The notes below the pieces were generated by a model. The model saw only the letters and a program-made list of their open reading frames with translations. It was not told the DNA's origin and did no database searches. A DNA stretch of 64,000 nucleotides, taken from NCBI RefSeq assembly GCF_025639805.1, contig NZ_CP106735.1, positions 4,125,501-4,189,500 on the forward strand, written 5' to 3'. This DNA comes from Reichenbachiella carrageenanivorans. Lineage in GTDB: Bacteria > Bacteroidota > Bacteroidia > Cytophagales > Cyclobacteriaceae. Shown here piece by piece: positions 7,959-16,389 of the stretch. Positions within the stretch are counted from its first letter, which is position 1. Every line of letters starts with the position of its first letter. Both the position numbers and the translations under genes were made by a program.

Positions 7959-10570
7959 TTCACTAGAAGTTTTTTGGTTTCAGTTATGCCATTGTAATTT
8001 GCTCGTACGAAATAGGTTCCAGAGGATAAATTACTTATTGGTAGTTCTGTTTCATTAGATACATTTTCATTATGCATTATCACCTGCCCTTGAAGGTTGA
8101 TAATTTCCATTCTATCTATTTTATCTGATCCAGTACCCAATCTTACTTTAAACCTGTCCGATGCAGGGTTGGGGTAAATTGTAAAAACGTCTTGGTTTTG
8201 ATCCGTACCCAAAACCATTGATCTTTCAAGGTCAATATCAAGTTGATAAGTGCCGCGTTCACCCAAGAAGTACGGTGAAACCACAATTGTTAAAGTCTTA
8301 TCTCCTTCTGATGTTATTGAGGTTGGCAACAAATCGTCATAAGCCTCTGACCAGTTTTCTCCATCAAACGAATAAAGGAACAGTCCATCGACTGTATACT
8401 CATTTCCATTTCCGCTATTGTATGAATCATGCAATCTGATATCAATGGAGTAGTCAAATCCATCATCCAGTTGTACTGAATAAAAATCCCAATCACTTCC
8501 AACATGGATGTTTGATCCATTTGTTGAGATGGAAAGGTCATTTCCTGAAAAGTTTGCTGCCAGAGAATGGGCATCCTCAAATTCATCGTTATTTTCATAA
8601 TTATCTGGATCCAAAGGTGGAACTTGTAGAATCACCTTGAAAGGATTGATGAATGATGAAGATGAACCCGTGATTTCATAATCATAACCATCCCATTGAT
8701 GAAGTAGAGCCAATAAATAAGTTCCTGGGGGGACGTTTAGGCTGGTTGTTGTGAATGTCAATCCATCAGTGAAATGACATTGAGAGCAAAGGGTAACTCC
8801 AGTCTTTTCTTCAATGGTTGCCACAAATTCCCCTTCTAGGTTGTAAAGTGAAACGTCCAAAATTCCAGTGAACTCTTCCGCTGAATAGTTTGCAACATCA
8901 AGTTTTACCGAAAGAGTACCTTCATTGTATAAGTTTTCGGTGAGAACATCAATGGTGGAATAAAGGCTTATTATGTTCACATTGACAACTTCAATATCTA
9001 CATAGTCTGAGGTTAGAAAATCCCAAAAATCTGCCTTCATACCAACCCAATTTCCTCCCGTTGGTCGATAGAAAATGTAGACTCGATATTCACCGGGTAA
9101 CATGGTAAGTAGTCCGTCAGTACTAAAAGTTAAGCCATTGGTATAGTGAAAGCCGGGTTCTAAGCTCACGCTAGAAATGATTTCAATAAAGTCAACAAAG
9201 ACATCATTCTCGTCAAAAACTGCTGCCCCATAGTCACCATTAAAAGTATTGTTGCCGTCATTAAGAATATCTGTGGAAATCTCAAAATCTTCTCCGTAGG
9301 CAATAGTTGATTTGTTGGAAACAACATCATCGTAGATTTCTAATTCATAAGTCTGGGCTGCATCTGGTGGCTTAATGCCAATCAATGCTTGTTGGTTTTC
9401 ATTGTATGAACCTGCTCCAGATCCAATTCCGCCAGAACCGGGTGTTAGTGCATCCAGTAAATAATAACCATCCAACTGTCCTCCCCAACCCCAATTCATA
9501 TGAAAGAAGTCATTGTTGTCATAACCATCACATACCCAAGTGTGACCACCTTGACCAAACCCTGCATACTGTATAGGTCTACCTGCATCAAGTTCTTCTT
9601 TGAGTAGGTTTTTCCAATCATTGTCAGAATAATCTGCTCGATATAACCCTTGAATGGATTCTTTGTCATATCCGAAATATGTAATTAGACCATGTTGAAC
9701 AGTCTGCTCCTCTGGATAGCCGGGGATTATCACATAGCTTCCACTTCCACCTTCAGAGGCAACATTGTACTGCATTTCGACAGCAACACCGCAATGATAC
9801 ATTAAGGTAGCAACAGCATCGTTTGTGCTATTAATCGTATTAGGCATGGATTCCCAGTCATAGTATGTGGAGCTGAAATTGGCTGAAAGTGTTCCGTATT
9901 TCTCGTGGTTGTAGGAGTGAAAACCAATTCCTTTGGCTGGATATTTCCAGTACTTCATTATCTGTGCCATAGCGGTTGCTGGACAACCTGTAACGGTTAA
10001 TTCCTGATATTGAGCATCGTAGGGACATTTGGCATTAACATAGGGACTTTGATCCCATTTTGTTTCAATCAATGGATCAACGGAATTTGTTTCACTAACC
10101 CTAGCACTTGATGAAGCATCCTTTAATAAGCTTTCCCATCTTGAAGTTACTTCTTGAGTGGGTTCAATATCATTAGCTTGTATGAACCGAATTTGCTTTT
10201 TGTAGGTTTCCAGCCATTTTGCTAGTTGAGGAAAAACTTTATTTTCAGAGTATGTTCCCTCGAAAGAATAACCCAAAATGGGCAATGCAGCATCTTCATT
10301 TGAAACGATTATGAATCCAGTTTCTCCGAAATTATAGATGAAGTATGGGTTATTGGTTGGTGAAGAAAGCCTAGCATTGCTGTTAGTTGATGCTGTTGGA
10401 TATGCTAGAACCAAGTTCAGGTTTTGGGTTGCAATTCTTCCGCTTGAATTTGAAGTTAAACCCGTTAAGAAGTTAGTTGCTACTGCTTTAGCGGTCGGTT
10501 CGTCAATCTGCTTGGCAAACCCAGTTACCGTTAGCAGAAGAAGGAGAATTAAGATTTTTAGCTTTGTCAT
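7955..10570 (-). CDS. C10-family (streptopain-like) cysteine protease with T9SS sorting domain
   Basis: An upstream ATG at 10591 lies in the IS end; the ATG at 10570, just before MTKLKILILLLLLTVTGFA, gives a proper signal peptide and 871 residues. A propeptide (about 20-140) precedes the papain-like domain. The catalytic cysteine is in VTGCPATAMAQIMKYW (near 197) and the histidine in GQGGHTWVCDGY (near 342), followed by HMNWGWGG as in SpeB. Several beta domains follow. The C-terminal 75 residues form a T9SS type A sorting domain (YPNPASDRF to the final LLVK). It should be exported and cell-surface attached or released. An IS3 element ends 20 bases upstream of its start. Confidence 0.9.
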   Translation of the reverse strand: MTKLKILILLLLLTVTGFAKQIDEPTAKAVATNFLTGLTSNSSGRIATQNLNLVLAYPTASTNSNARLSSPTNNPYFIYNFGETGFIIVSNEDAALPILGYSFEGTYSENKVFPQLAKWLETYKKQIRFIQANDIEPTQEVTSRWESLLKDASSSARVSETNSVDPLIETKWDQSPYVNAKCPYDAQYQELTVTGCPATAMAQIMKYWKYPAKGIGFHSYNHEKYGTLSANFSSTYYDWESMPNTINSTNDAVATLMYHCGVAVEMQYNVASEGGSGSYVIIPGYPEEQTVQHGLITYFGYDKESIQGLYRADYSDNDWKNLLKEELDAGRPIQYAGFGQGGHTWVCDGYDNNDFFHMNWGWGGQLDGYYLLDALTPGSGGIGSGAGSYNENQQALIGIKPPDAAQTYELEIYDDVVSNKSTIAYGEDFEISTDILNDGNNTFNGDYGAAVFDENDVFVDFIEIISSVSLEPGFHYTNGLTFSTDGLLTMLPGEYRVYIFYRPTGGNWVGMKADFWDFLTSDYVDIEVVNVNIISLYSTIDVLTENLYNEGTLSVKLDVANYSAEEFTGILDVSLYNLEGEFVATIEEKTGVTLCSQCHFTDGLTFTTTSLNVPPGTYLLALLHQWDGYDYEITGSSSSFINPFKVILQVPPLDPDNYENNDEFEDAHSLAANFSGNDLSISTNGSNIHVGSDWDFYSVQLDDGFDYSIDIRLHDSYNSGNGNEYTVDGLFLYSFDGENWSEAYDDLLPTSITSEGDKTLTIVVSPYFLGERGTYQLDIDLERSMVLGTDQNQDVFTIYPNPASDRFKVRLGTGSDKIDRMEIINLQGQVIMHNENVSNETELPISNLSSGTYFVRANYNGITETKKLLVK

Positions 10571-10625
10571 TTTCGTTAGGAGGTATGTCACGTCCTGAAA
10601 TATGGCTACAGGTTAAAAGTTAAAT

Positions 10626-11483
10626 TTATGCTACTTTGCTGTACACCTGTTCAGGGGTTTTAAGTCCTAAAGATAGGTGTAATCTTTTATTGTTATAGAT
10701 GTCAATTGCGTTTTTAGTTGCCTGTTTTGCATGGCTTGTATTGACAAAACATTGGTCAAGATAAAACTCATCTTTTAGGATGCCATTCACTCTTTCAGCC
10801 ACTGCGTTTTCGTAACAATGGTTCTCCTCTGTCATACTGATTTTCATCTTTCGTTTTAGGAGCTCATTGACATATTGTTTACTGCAATATTGGATGCCTC
10901 TGTCCGAATGATGAATCAAATTTGATCCTGGTTTCGCTTTTCTAAAAGCAGACTTTAACGCCCTGAGACAGCCTGCTAATTCCAATGAATCACTCACATC
11001 AAACCCTACTATTTTCCTTGAATACAAATCGGTAATCAAAGCCAAATAACAGAAGCCTCTGACGGTTCTTATATAGGTGATATCTGATACCCAAACTTGA
11101 TTGGGAACTGTGATATTCAAGTCCTTTATCAAGTTGTTGTACTTGTAAAAATGATGATATGAATTGGTCGTCTTGCAAGAGACTTTCTTACGCCTGACAA
11201 GCATGTCATTGGCTCGTAATATATCGAATAAACGATCTCTGCCTATTTTTATACCTAATCTACTAAAGTCGGTAGCCAGATGCATTTGAAGCTTTTGTGT
11301 GCCTACTCTCGATTGAATTTTTCGCTCCTCTTTGACTAAACTGATCACTTTGGCTTCCGTGCTTTTTTGCACCTCAAAACGCTCTTTACATTTGTAGTAT
11401 GCGTCTCGATTGAGACGCATACTACTACATACTTTTTGAACACTCGCTAGCCCTGTTTTTCTTGATTTTCCTACTGCTCGCAT
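10626..11483 (-). CDS. IS3-family transposase OrfB (DDE integrase)
   Basis: This 285-residue catalytic subunit has an N-terminal HTH_21-like region and an rve integrase core. The DDE residues are visible: VSDITYIRT (D, near 122), HHSDRGIQY (D, near 183) and ENAVAERVNG (E, near 220). Its ATG overlaps the orfA stop as TGATG. The frame is also open upstream to an A8 run at 11503-11510 on the minus strand. A -1 frameshift there would make the OrfAB fusion that IS3 elements normally use. No internal stop is seen, so the gene looks intact. Confidence 0.92.
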   Translation of the reverse strand: MRAVGKSRKTGLASVQKVCSSMRLNRDAYYKCKERFEVQKSTEAKVISLVKEERKIQSRVGTQKLQMHLATDFSRLGIKIGRDRLFDILRANDMLVRRKKVSCKTTNSYHHFYKYNNLIKDLNITVPNQVWVSDITYIRTVRGFCYLALITDLYSRKIVGFDVSDSLELAGCLRALKSAFRKAKPGSNLIHHSDRGIQYCSKQYVNELLKRKMKISMTEENHCYENAVAERVNGILKDEFYLDQCFVNTSHAKQATKNAIDIYNNKRLHLSLGLKTPEQVYSKVA

Positions 11484-11854
11484 CAGGGCTTGATGTTTAA
11501 AGTTTTTTTTAAATCATCCACGCTTTTATAGCCCATATTCTCGGCTGCTACTTCTAAATAAGAGTCAAGCATTAGATTGTCCAGATCTTTCTTCAAGAGT
11601 AAGTCTTTGAGTTGCTGGACTTCTTTTTGGAGCTCCTTAATGCGCCCGATTTCGTCTGTTGTTTCCACAGTTACACGAGTGTTCATAAGGTCTTTCCGGT
11701 CATACTTTTCGATCCACTTATTGAGGGTGGTGCGGTTGATGTCGTAGATGCGACCTATTTCTGTTTTGTTGTATTTACCTGTACTAAGTTCGGCTAAAAC
11801 TTTGAGTTTGTAACCTTCGCTGTACCTGCGATTGATTCCGTCATTCTTATACAT
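11483..11854 (-). CDS. IS3-family transposase OrfA (helix-turn-helix subunit)
   Basis: This 123-residue protein has an N-terminal HTH_8-type domain (RRYSEGYKLKVLAELSTGK, then INRTTLNKWIEKYD) followed by a leucine-zipper coiled coil (about 70-105, ELQKEVQQLKDLLLKKDLDN). It recognises the element ends and partners OrfB. Near its 3' end is a run of eight A followed by C, a standard -1 slippery sequence. The start lies 35 bases inside the right inverted repeat. Confidence 0.9.
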   Translation of the reverse strand: MYKNDGINRRYSEGYKLKVLAELSTGKYNKTEIGRIYDINRTTLNKWIEKYDRKDLMNTRVTVETTDEIGRIKELQKEVQQLKDLLLKKDLDNLMLDSYLEVAAENMGYKSVDDLKKTLNIKP

Positions 11855-11900
11855 TTTGCTACGTGATGTGTAGCCTTATTTTAGGACGGGTCATCCTGCA

Positions 11901-12094
11901 CCATAACGTCCATGTATGAGTCGTGGCGGTTTAAAAGCACTAAAGATAGCGGTTTTCTTCAAGCCAATCCTGCGGATTGGCCGCTAATTTTATTCTCCCA
12001 AGCGAGCCAGTCCGCAGGATTGGCGGACTATCAGACACCCACTAAGCCTCGACTCTACCACCAACCCGCCATGACTTCATACATTATGTTAGCG
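11901..12094 (-). other. attC site 3
   Basis: A 194-base site with CCATAAC at 11901-11907 and GTTAGCG at 12088-12094. Inner arms ATGTATGAGTCGTGGCGG and CCGCCATGACTTCATACAT pair almost fully. Between the arms lies extra dyad sequence: AATCCTGCGGATTGG and its inverted counterpart about 55 bases later. The length is at the upper end for attC sites. The neighbouring gene's stop is six bases away at 12100. Confidence 0.82.
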
Positions 12095-12099
12095 GAAGT

Positions 12100-13008
12100 T
12101 TATTCCAGAAATTTTAATCTTTCATTTGTTAAAAACTCATAGATGAAATTCGCAGTTTCTTTGTTCAAAAGTTTCGAAACTGTGAGATCAAATAGTTTGC
12201 CTTTTAGCAACTGACTCCATGACTTCTTAGAGAGCCTTTCTTGCATTTGTCTCATCTCTTCGAAATCATCATAAATGATTTCTTGACCAAGTCCGAGTTT
12301 GTTCAGTCGTTCAAGTATTTCATCAATTTTTTCATTTAAACTGCTTTCGGTCGCTTGCTTTTCAGTTTTTCGTTTCTTGGAGTTAAGCTTTCTTTCGATG
12401 TAATTAGCACCTTTGACGGTTAGCTGAACCTCACTTTTGTTAGAGTACTTGTCTTTTTTGACGACATAGCCTCTTCTGTCAAGATCATCAGCAATTTCAG
12501 AAGGTTCGTCTGTTCTGTATGGAATATCATTGTAATCAAGTATTAAAGCAATGTCATAATAATTATCATTGAAAACATGTGATAGTTTTTCCAGTATGTA
12601 ATCTTGCTTTTCTCTTATACTATTAATCGTTGGTCGTTCTATCCCCTTTAGTGAATCTATCAGCTTTACATAGTCTCTGAAGAATTTAAAAGTCTTCTTC
12701 AACCTTGTTACTCGATATTTTTGTTCTTCCAGTTCTGGATGTTTGCTTCGTTCAATATCATACCTAAACCCAAAATCGTCTAATAGACTTATTGTACTGG
12801 TGGAAATCATTCCCGTCAGAATTTCAGGTTCAGGTGAGATACTTTTTTGAGCAAAGTCTTCGATCTTTTTCTGAAGTTTCTCAAGTTCCTTTTTAAGCAA
12901 TTCAGGATTAGTCTGTTGAGAATCCGTTAGAGTGTTGATTGAAATAGAAAATCTATCTAGTTCACCAGTAAAGTCTTGATATTTAATTTTGATTAATGTG
13001 AATTTCAC
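12100..13008 (-). CDS. Cassette-encoded cytoplasmic protein of unknown function
   Basis: This 302-residue soluble, charged protein starts with GTG at 13008, 17 bases inside the cassette's GTTAGCG box. It is rich in Lys, Glu and Leu with predicted helices throughout. Residues about 165-210 look winged-helix-like (DDLDRRGYVV, then EVQLTVKGANYIERKL). A coiled-coil segment (about 225-270) contains EMRQMQERLSKKSW. No catalytic motif or membrane segment is seen, and I do not recognise the family. A nucleic-acid-binding or regulatory role is only a guess from the wing-like segment. Confidence 0.6.
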   Translation of the reverse strand: MKFTLIKIKYQDFTGELDRFSISINTLTDSQQTNPELLKKELEKLQKKIEDFAQKSISPEPEILTGMISTSTISLLDDFGFRYDIERSKHPELEEQKYRVTRLKKTFKFFRDYVKLIDSLKGIERPTINSIREKQDYILEKLSHVFNDNYYDIALILDYNDIPYRTDEPSEIADDLDRRGYVVKKDKYSNKSEVQLTVKGANYIERKLNSKKRKTEKQATESSLNEKIDEILERLNKLGLGQEIIYDDFEEMRQMQERLSKKSWSQLLKGKLFDLTVSKLLNKETANFIYEFLTNERLKFLE

Positions 13009-13091
13009 GACTTGCAGTAATTTCCGCTAACCTTTAGCTTTCCTGTCTATAATTAATCAAAGAAATAAAGGTTTTACTTTTAATAGTAAAA

Positions 13092-13235
13092 GAAAGCAAG
13101 CCAGAACTACGCGCTAACCAAGTTACCCAGACTTATCGGGCGATTCAGGGCTTGCTTTCCATTGTTAAATGTTCAGATAGATATTCAGGGATCCCGATCC
13201 GTCGAGATGCCCTAACATCAAGGTTTTGAACTTAA
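13092..13235 (+). ncRNA. Candidate bridge RNA of the IS110 element
   Basis: Two stem-loops fill the left end. The first has a perfect 11-bp stem, GAAAGCAAGCC (13092-13102) with GGCTTGCTTTC (13149-13159). Its loop contains CGCTAAC (13112-13118), identical to the left target flank, and GGGCG (13138-13142), complementary to CGCCC at the right junction. The second is closed by GTTCA (13171) with TGAAC (13227). Its loop contains ATAGATAT (13177-13184), identical to the last bases of the element (14293-14300), and AAGG (13220), complementary to CCTT at the left junction. This is the target-loop and donor-loop plan of IS110 bridge RNAs. Confidence 0.6.
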
Positions 13236-13245
13236 TATTGAAATT

Positions 13246-14265
13246 ATGGAAAATACCACCCCTAAACAAATCTTCTACCCACATATCGTGGGTATAGACA
13301 TTAGCAAAATGAGTATTGATGTGGCTTTGATTAACAGCTCATCGATGAAGTGCAACAATGCCTTGTTTAGTAATGATAGCGAAGGCTTCCGGAAAATGAA
13401 AAGATGGCTTAAACAACATGGCAATGACTGTGGTGAGGACATCCTTTTCTGCATGGAACATACCGGTATCTATACCAGAAACATTGTCAAGTATTTGCTC
13501 AAAAGAGGATGCAAAGTTTGGCTGGAATCCTCCCTGCACATCAAAAGAAGCATGGGACTAATCAGGGGTAAGTCAGACAAAATCGACGCTGAAAGAATTG
13601 CCAATTTTGCTTTTGATCATCAACGTGATGCCAAACTGGTCAAACTCTCACATCCTACCTTAAACCGCCTCAAAGATCTAATGAAAACCAGAATGAGGCT
13701 TCAAAAAAGTTTACACAGTCAGCAAATTGCTGTAGATGAGTTGACCAAAGTAGACCCAAAAGCAGGACGTGAAATCGAAAGAATCAGTAGGTCAGCTATC
13801 AGTGGGTTAAAAAAATCTTTAGATAAAGTTGAAGCCAAAATGGACGAATTGATTCAGATAGATAAACACTTAAAGGCCCTCTACGAATTGGTCACTTCGG
13901 TGAAAAGTGTAGGCAAGGTTTTGGCCGTGGATCTGATCGTTTATACAGAAGGATTTACTCGCATGTTGGACAACCGAAAGCTGGCTTGTTATTGCGGTGT
14001 AGCTCCTTTCGAATACAGTAGTGGAACCAGCATATTTGCCAGTCCAGGCACATCAAGTTTTGCCAACAAACAACTCAAATTTCATCTACACATGTGTGCG
14101 ATGAATGCCATCAAATGTCACAAAGAACTTCGAGGATATTACCTTCGGAAAACCGAAGAAGGGAAAAGTAAAATGAGTGCACTCAATGCAGTGAGAAACA
14201 AACTACTCCATAGAGTAGTCGCCGTAGTAAAAAGAGGAACTCCTTATCAAGAGAAATTGGATTAA
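13246..14265 (+). CDS. IS110-family transposase (DEDD recombinase)
   Basis: This 339-residue protein has an N-terminal RuvC-like DEDD domain: HIVGIDISKMSIDVAL (first D near 16), FCMEHTGIY (E near 69) and GKSDKIDAERIANF (D pair near 104-108). A central coiled coil (about 135-195) follows. The C-terminal Transposase_20 domain includes TSVKSVGKVLAVDLI, ACYCGVAPFEYSSGTS and ASPGTSSFANKQLK, with the conserved serine region. It is the usual length and intact. It is the only plus-strand gene in the array, as expected of an insertion rather than a cassette gene. Confidence 0.95.
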   Translation: MENTTPKQIFYPHIVGIDISKMSIDVALINSSSMKCNNALFSNDSEGFRKMKRWLKQHGNDCGEDILFCMEHTGIYTRNIVKYLLKRGCKVWLESSLHIKRSMGLIRGKSDKIDAERIANFAFDHQRDAKLVKLSHPTLNRLKDLMKTRMRLQKSLHSQQIAVDELTKVDPKAGREIERISRSAISGLKKSLDKVEAKMDELIQIDKHLKALYELVTSVKSVGKVLAVDLIVYTEGFTRMLDNRKLACYCGVAPFEYSSGTSIFASPGTSSFANKQLKFHLHMCAMNAIKCHKELRGYYLRKTEEGKSKMSALNAVRNKLLHRVVAVVKRGTPYQEKLD

Positions 14266-14478
14266 AAAAAGACCAATACGCTTGTTTTTACCATAGATAT
14301 CGCCCAGCTACCCTCCGTGGTGCTTGACGTGTATTTTGTTTCGGTTACAAATTAGGAAAATCTTCGATTTTCATCACTACCTTTTTGATCTAGGTGAGGA
14401 AAAGCGAAGATTTTCCGGTGCTGATAGAAACCGCCGCTCTTGACTCTAGCAGTAATCACCATGGAGTGGTAGGTAATG

Positions 14479-15375
14479 TTATGCCACTTTATGATCTCCA
14501 ATTAGCTTTGTTTTAGATTCAATTAGATTAAGCTTTTTAAAATCCGGAAACAAGTTACTAACATCCTCAGGTGTATTTAGAGAGGGATGAATTTCTAGGC
14601 CTTTGTTGATTAGACTAGATATTGTAACTATTGAATGCTTTAATCTTTCTAAATCCTCGTTATTAGATTCTTTGTAGTATTCATCATTCAATGCCTTTGA
14701 CTCAGTTTCTATGAGAAGTTCAAGTTGCTTTTTTTGTGCGTCGAGAAATACTTCCTTCTGTTCATTGGCCAGCTCAAGGCTCTTTACGTGTTCTTCAAAA
14801 ATTTTCCCTTCTTGCTTTTTCTTATGAATAACGGCGCTTGCCCAAGCGATTCCTCCAACCAAGCCAACCGCTAAAGGACTTGCTACAACAACCACAAACC
14901 AGATTGATCCATTTTCTACACTTTTGATACTCGTATTTCCGTCAATATTCTTGTGTGAAATCGGAATTGAAATTGATTTGTTTAGTTCATTTGATATTTT
15001 GGAAAGTTCAGAAAAATCGTTGGTAGGTGGGAGTTTTATTCTAACAGAATTTTCAAATTCATCCAGAAATACTTCACTCAAAGTTTTGTGCAGGGCTTCA
15101 ATGGCGATTTTTAAATAGTTATAATTGGTTTCAACTAATCTCCGTTGATTTCCGTCAATTTCGGTTTGATCAGTGGTTTTGCTAACAAAAAAATCACTCC
15201 ATAGGGGATCTACCTGTTCTGTAAATAATTCATTTTGATGAAGGATTCTAATGGCTTCTTTTGTTACTTTAATTCCAGATACAGAGCCTTTATCCTTACC
15301 GTAATCAAATTTTACATTAAGCATCAAATTTGGATAAACTTGCTTAACGATTTGTGAAGTATCTCTAATATTCAT
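14479..15375 (-). CDS. Cassette-encoded membrane-anchored coiled-coil protein, unknown function
   Basis: This 298-residue protein has a polar N-terminal half (1-155), one or two hydrophobic helices (about 158-182, IWFVVVVASPLAVGLVGGIA), a basic patch HKKKQ, then a long charged coiled coil (about 185-235) and a helical tail. There is no signal peptide. The family is not recognised. Its ATG is 17 bases inside the GTTATGC box of site 5, and its TAA stop lies inside the attC R box at 14478-14484, tight packing typical of cassettes. A membrane-linked sensor or effector is possible but unproven. Confidence 0.6.
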   Translation of the reverse strand: MNIRDTSQIVKQVYPNLMLNVKFDYGKDKGSVSGIKVTKEAIRILHQNELFTEQVDPLWSDFFVSKTTDQTEIDGNQRRLVETNYNYLKIAIEALHKTLSEVFLDEFENSVRIKLPPTNDFSELSKISNELNKSISIPISHKNIDGNTSIKSVENGSIWFVVVVASPLAVGLVGGIAWASAVIHKKKQEGKIFEEHVKSLELANEQKEVFLDAQKKQLELLIETESKALNDEYYKESNNEDLERLKHSIVTISSLINKGLEIHPSLNTPEDVSNLFPDFKKLNLIESKTKLIGDHKVA

Positions 15376-15391
15376 TCTTATAGGTTATGTG

Positions 15392-15518
15392 GCATAACGC
15401 CACGCTATCAGGCGTGGGGATTTTTATCTTCTAAAGTTAAATAATGCAATGAACTATCCAACAGTTACAATCTTTCCTAAACAACTGAAACCCCATGACT
15501 GATCAGCGAATGTTATGC
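15392..15518 (-). other. attC site 5
   Basis: A 127-base site bounded by GCATAAC (15392-15398) and GTTATGC (15512-15518). Arms CGCTATCAGGCGTGGGG and CCCCATGACTGATCAGCG pair with a few mismatches and one extra base. The stop codon of the gene at 15513-16136 lies inside the right box. Confidence 0.85.
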
Positions 15519-16136
15519 TCTTTTCTTCGGTTTAAAGTTCTCTTGGTTGATTGTTCTAATAAATCTTGAAAGTTCGTTGGATAATTCTGTCACGTTGTTC
15601 ATTCGATGATTTTTGACTGATATTCTTTTTGATACACCTTGAAAGTCCAAGTCGATATCATCTGTTGAAAATTTTCGAGTCAAACGTCTCACTTCATCTT
15701 TACCGATAACTTCAACTTCGGTTAAAGCTTGAAACTTTATAATATCAGGTTCGTGCTGTGTGTCCACCTCCGCGATAATCTCGAAGTTATCAATCTGACC
15801 TGTCAAAATTGGCTCACAAAATTGCCATTTATTTTTATCGTTCTTCAGTTGTTCTCTAAACCCGTGGTTCAATAGCTCTGAAAATGGATGAGTGCTAAAT
15901 GCCTTTCTTCGTTTATGTAAATCCCAAGTTCCTCGAACAGTTCCAACAACAAGTATGAATAGTGGCATTCCTATTCCTGCACCAAAAATCACTGTCAGAA
16001 AGAGTGTTAGTTCAGGTACTTGCCCGTTCAAATAGCCAATTCCGAAAGCTATCAGCACTAGAGCTAGGAAAAGTACTGATGTAAATTTGAACGCAAATAC
16101 AATTTTAGTCTTATTGAGTTGGAAAAATTCTTTCAT
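15513..16136 (-). CDS. Cassette-encoded small membrane protein, unknown function
   Basis: The frame stays open to 16367, but that extension is translated attC sequence (arginine- and proline-rich). The ATG at 16136, 13 bases after the GCATAAC box of site 6, is the natural start and gives 207 residues. Two membrane helices lie near residues 13-33 and 41-66 (VFAFKFTSVLFLALVLIAFG; LTLFLTVIFGAGIGMPLFIL). A cytoplasmic mixed alpha/beta domain (about 75-207) follows and ends in a basic tail FKPKKRA. I do not recognise the family. No catalytic motif is seen. Confidence 0.6.
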   Translation of the reverse strand: MKEFFQLNKTKIVFAFKFTSVLFLALVLIAFGIGYLNGQVPELTLFLTVIFGAGIGMPLFILVVGTVRGTWDLHKRRKAFSTHPFSELLNHGFREQLKNDKNKWQFCEPILTGQIDNFEIIAEVDTQHEPDIIKFQALTEVEVIGKDEVRRLTRKFSTDDIDLDFQGVSKRISVKNHRMNNVTELSNELSRFIRTINQENFKPKKRA

Positions 16137-16148
16137 GCAGTCGATTGA

Positions 16149-16379
16149 GCATAACGTCCGCGTATGGCGAGTGCCCTCGCGGTTTCTAAAAGCAGAAAGA
16201 TAGCCGAATCGCGACAAACCACAAAAGCCTGTATAGCCATTCCTGTTGATTCGAGGCTGCCAGCTAATCCGAATGTCCATTCTACGGCCTTCTACTCTTT
16301 CCGAGCGAAGCGGCGGTGCTGTTGCACGCAACGCTTTTGGTAAGGCAGCATGGGCATTCGCTATCACGCTATGTTATGC
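16149..16379 (-). other. attC site 6
   Basis: The longest site, 231 bases, with GCATAAC at 16149-16155 and GTTATGC at 16373-16379. Arms GCGTATGGCGAGTGCCC and GGGCATTCGCTATCACGC pair. The middle includes a GC-rich stretch unlike surrounding sequence (for example CCGAGCGAAGCGGCGGTGC at about 16301), possibly an added insertion within the variable region. Confidence 0.8.
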
Positions 16380-16389
16380 ACCTTTTTCG

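Larger units (their letters stand above)
10591..11889 (-). mobile_element. IS3-family insertion sequence
   Basis: The element is about 1.3 kb. Terminal inverted repeats CGTCCTGAAATATGGCTACA (10591) and CGTCCTAAAATAAGGCTACA (ending at 11888) match at 18 of 20 positions. It is flanked by GTCA at 10587-10590 and 11890-11893, a probable 4-bp target duplication. It encodes orfA and orfB transposase genes in the minus direction. It sits between the GTTATGG box of attC site 3 and the start codon of the C10 protease, so it landed in the leader of that cassette. Confidence 0.88.
13032..14301 (+). mobile_element. IS110-family element inserted in attC site 4
   Basis: The element is about 1.27 kb (ends uncertain by one or two bases), with no terminal inverted repeats and no clear target duplication, as usual for IS110. 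The left non-coding end is long (214 bases) and structured; the right end is short (about 37 bases). The insertion lies exactly between the R box CGCTAAC and the arm of an attC site. Insertion into attC is known for the IS1111-attC group in Proteobacteria; here the long left end points to the IS110 group proper. Confidence 0.78.
13025..14484 (-). other. attC site 4, split by an IS110 element
   Basis: The plus-strand CGCTAAC box is at 13025-13031. The remainder lies beyond the IS: the arm AGCTACCCTCCGTGGTG from 14306, a variable part with a strong internal dyad (GGAAAATCTTCGATTTTC and its inverse), the second arm CACCATGGAGTGGTAGGT, and GTTATGC at 14478-14484. Joining CGCTAAC to GCCC at 14302 restores an attC of about 190 bases whose spacer resembles the GTCC, GCCA and GACCA spacers of other sites here. 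The stop codon of the next cassette gene lies inside the GTTATGC box. Confidence 0.75.

Noticed and set aside
10586..11893. IS3 ends extended to TG...CA (10586-11893)
   Set aside because: The GTCA at both ends is better explained as a 4-bp target duplication outside CGTCCT ends.
11912..12142. Plus-strand open frame inside attC site 3
   Set aside because: It follows the palindrome and runs into the neighbouring gene; the frame is a by-product of the site.
16137..16367. N-terminal extension of the small membrane protein gene
   Set aside because: The extension is translated attC sequence with arginine/proline bias; the ATG at 16136 just inside the cassette box is the natural start.
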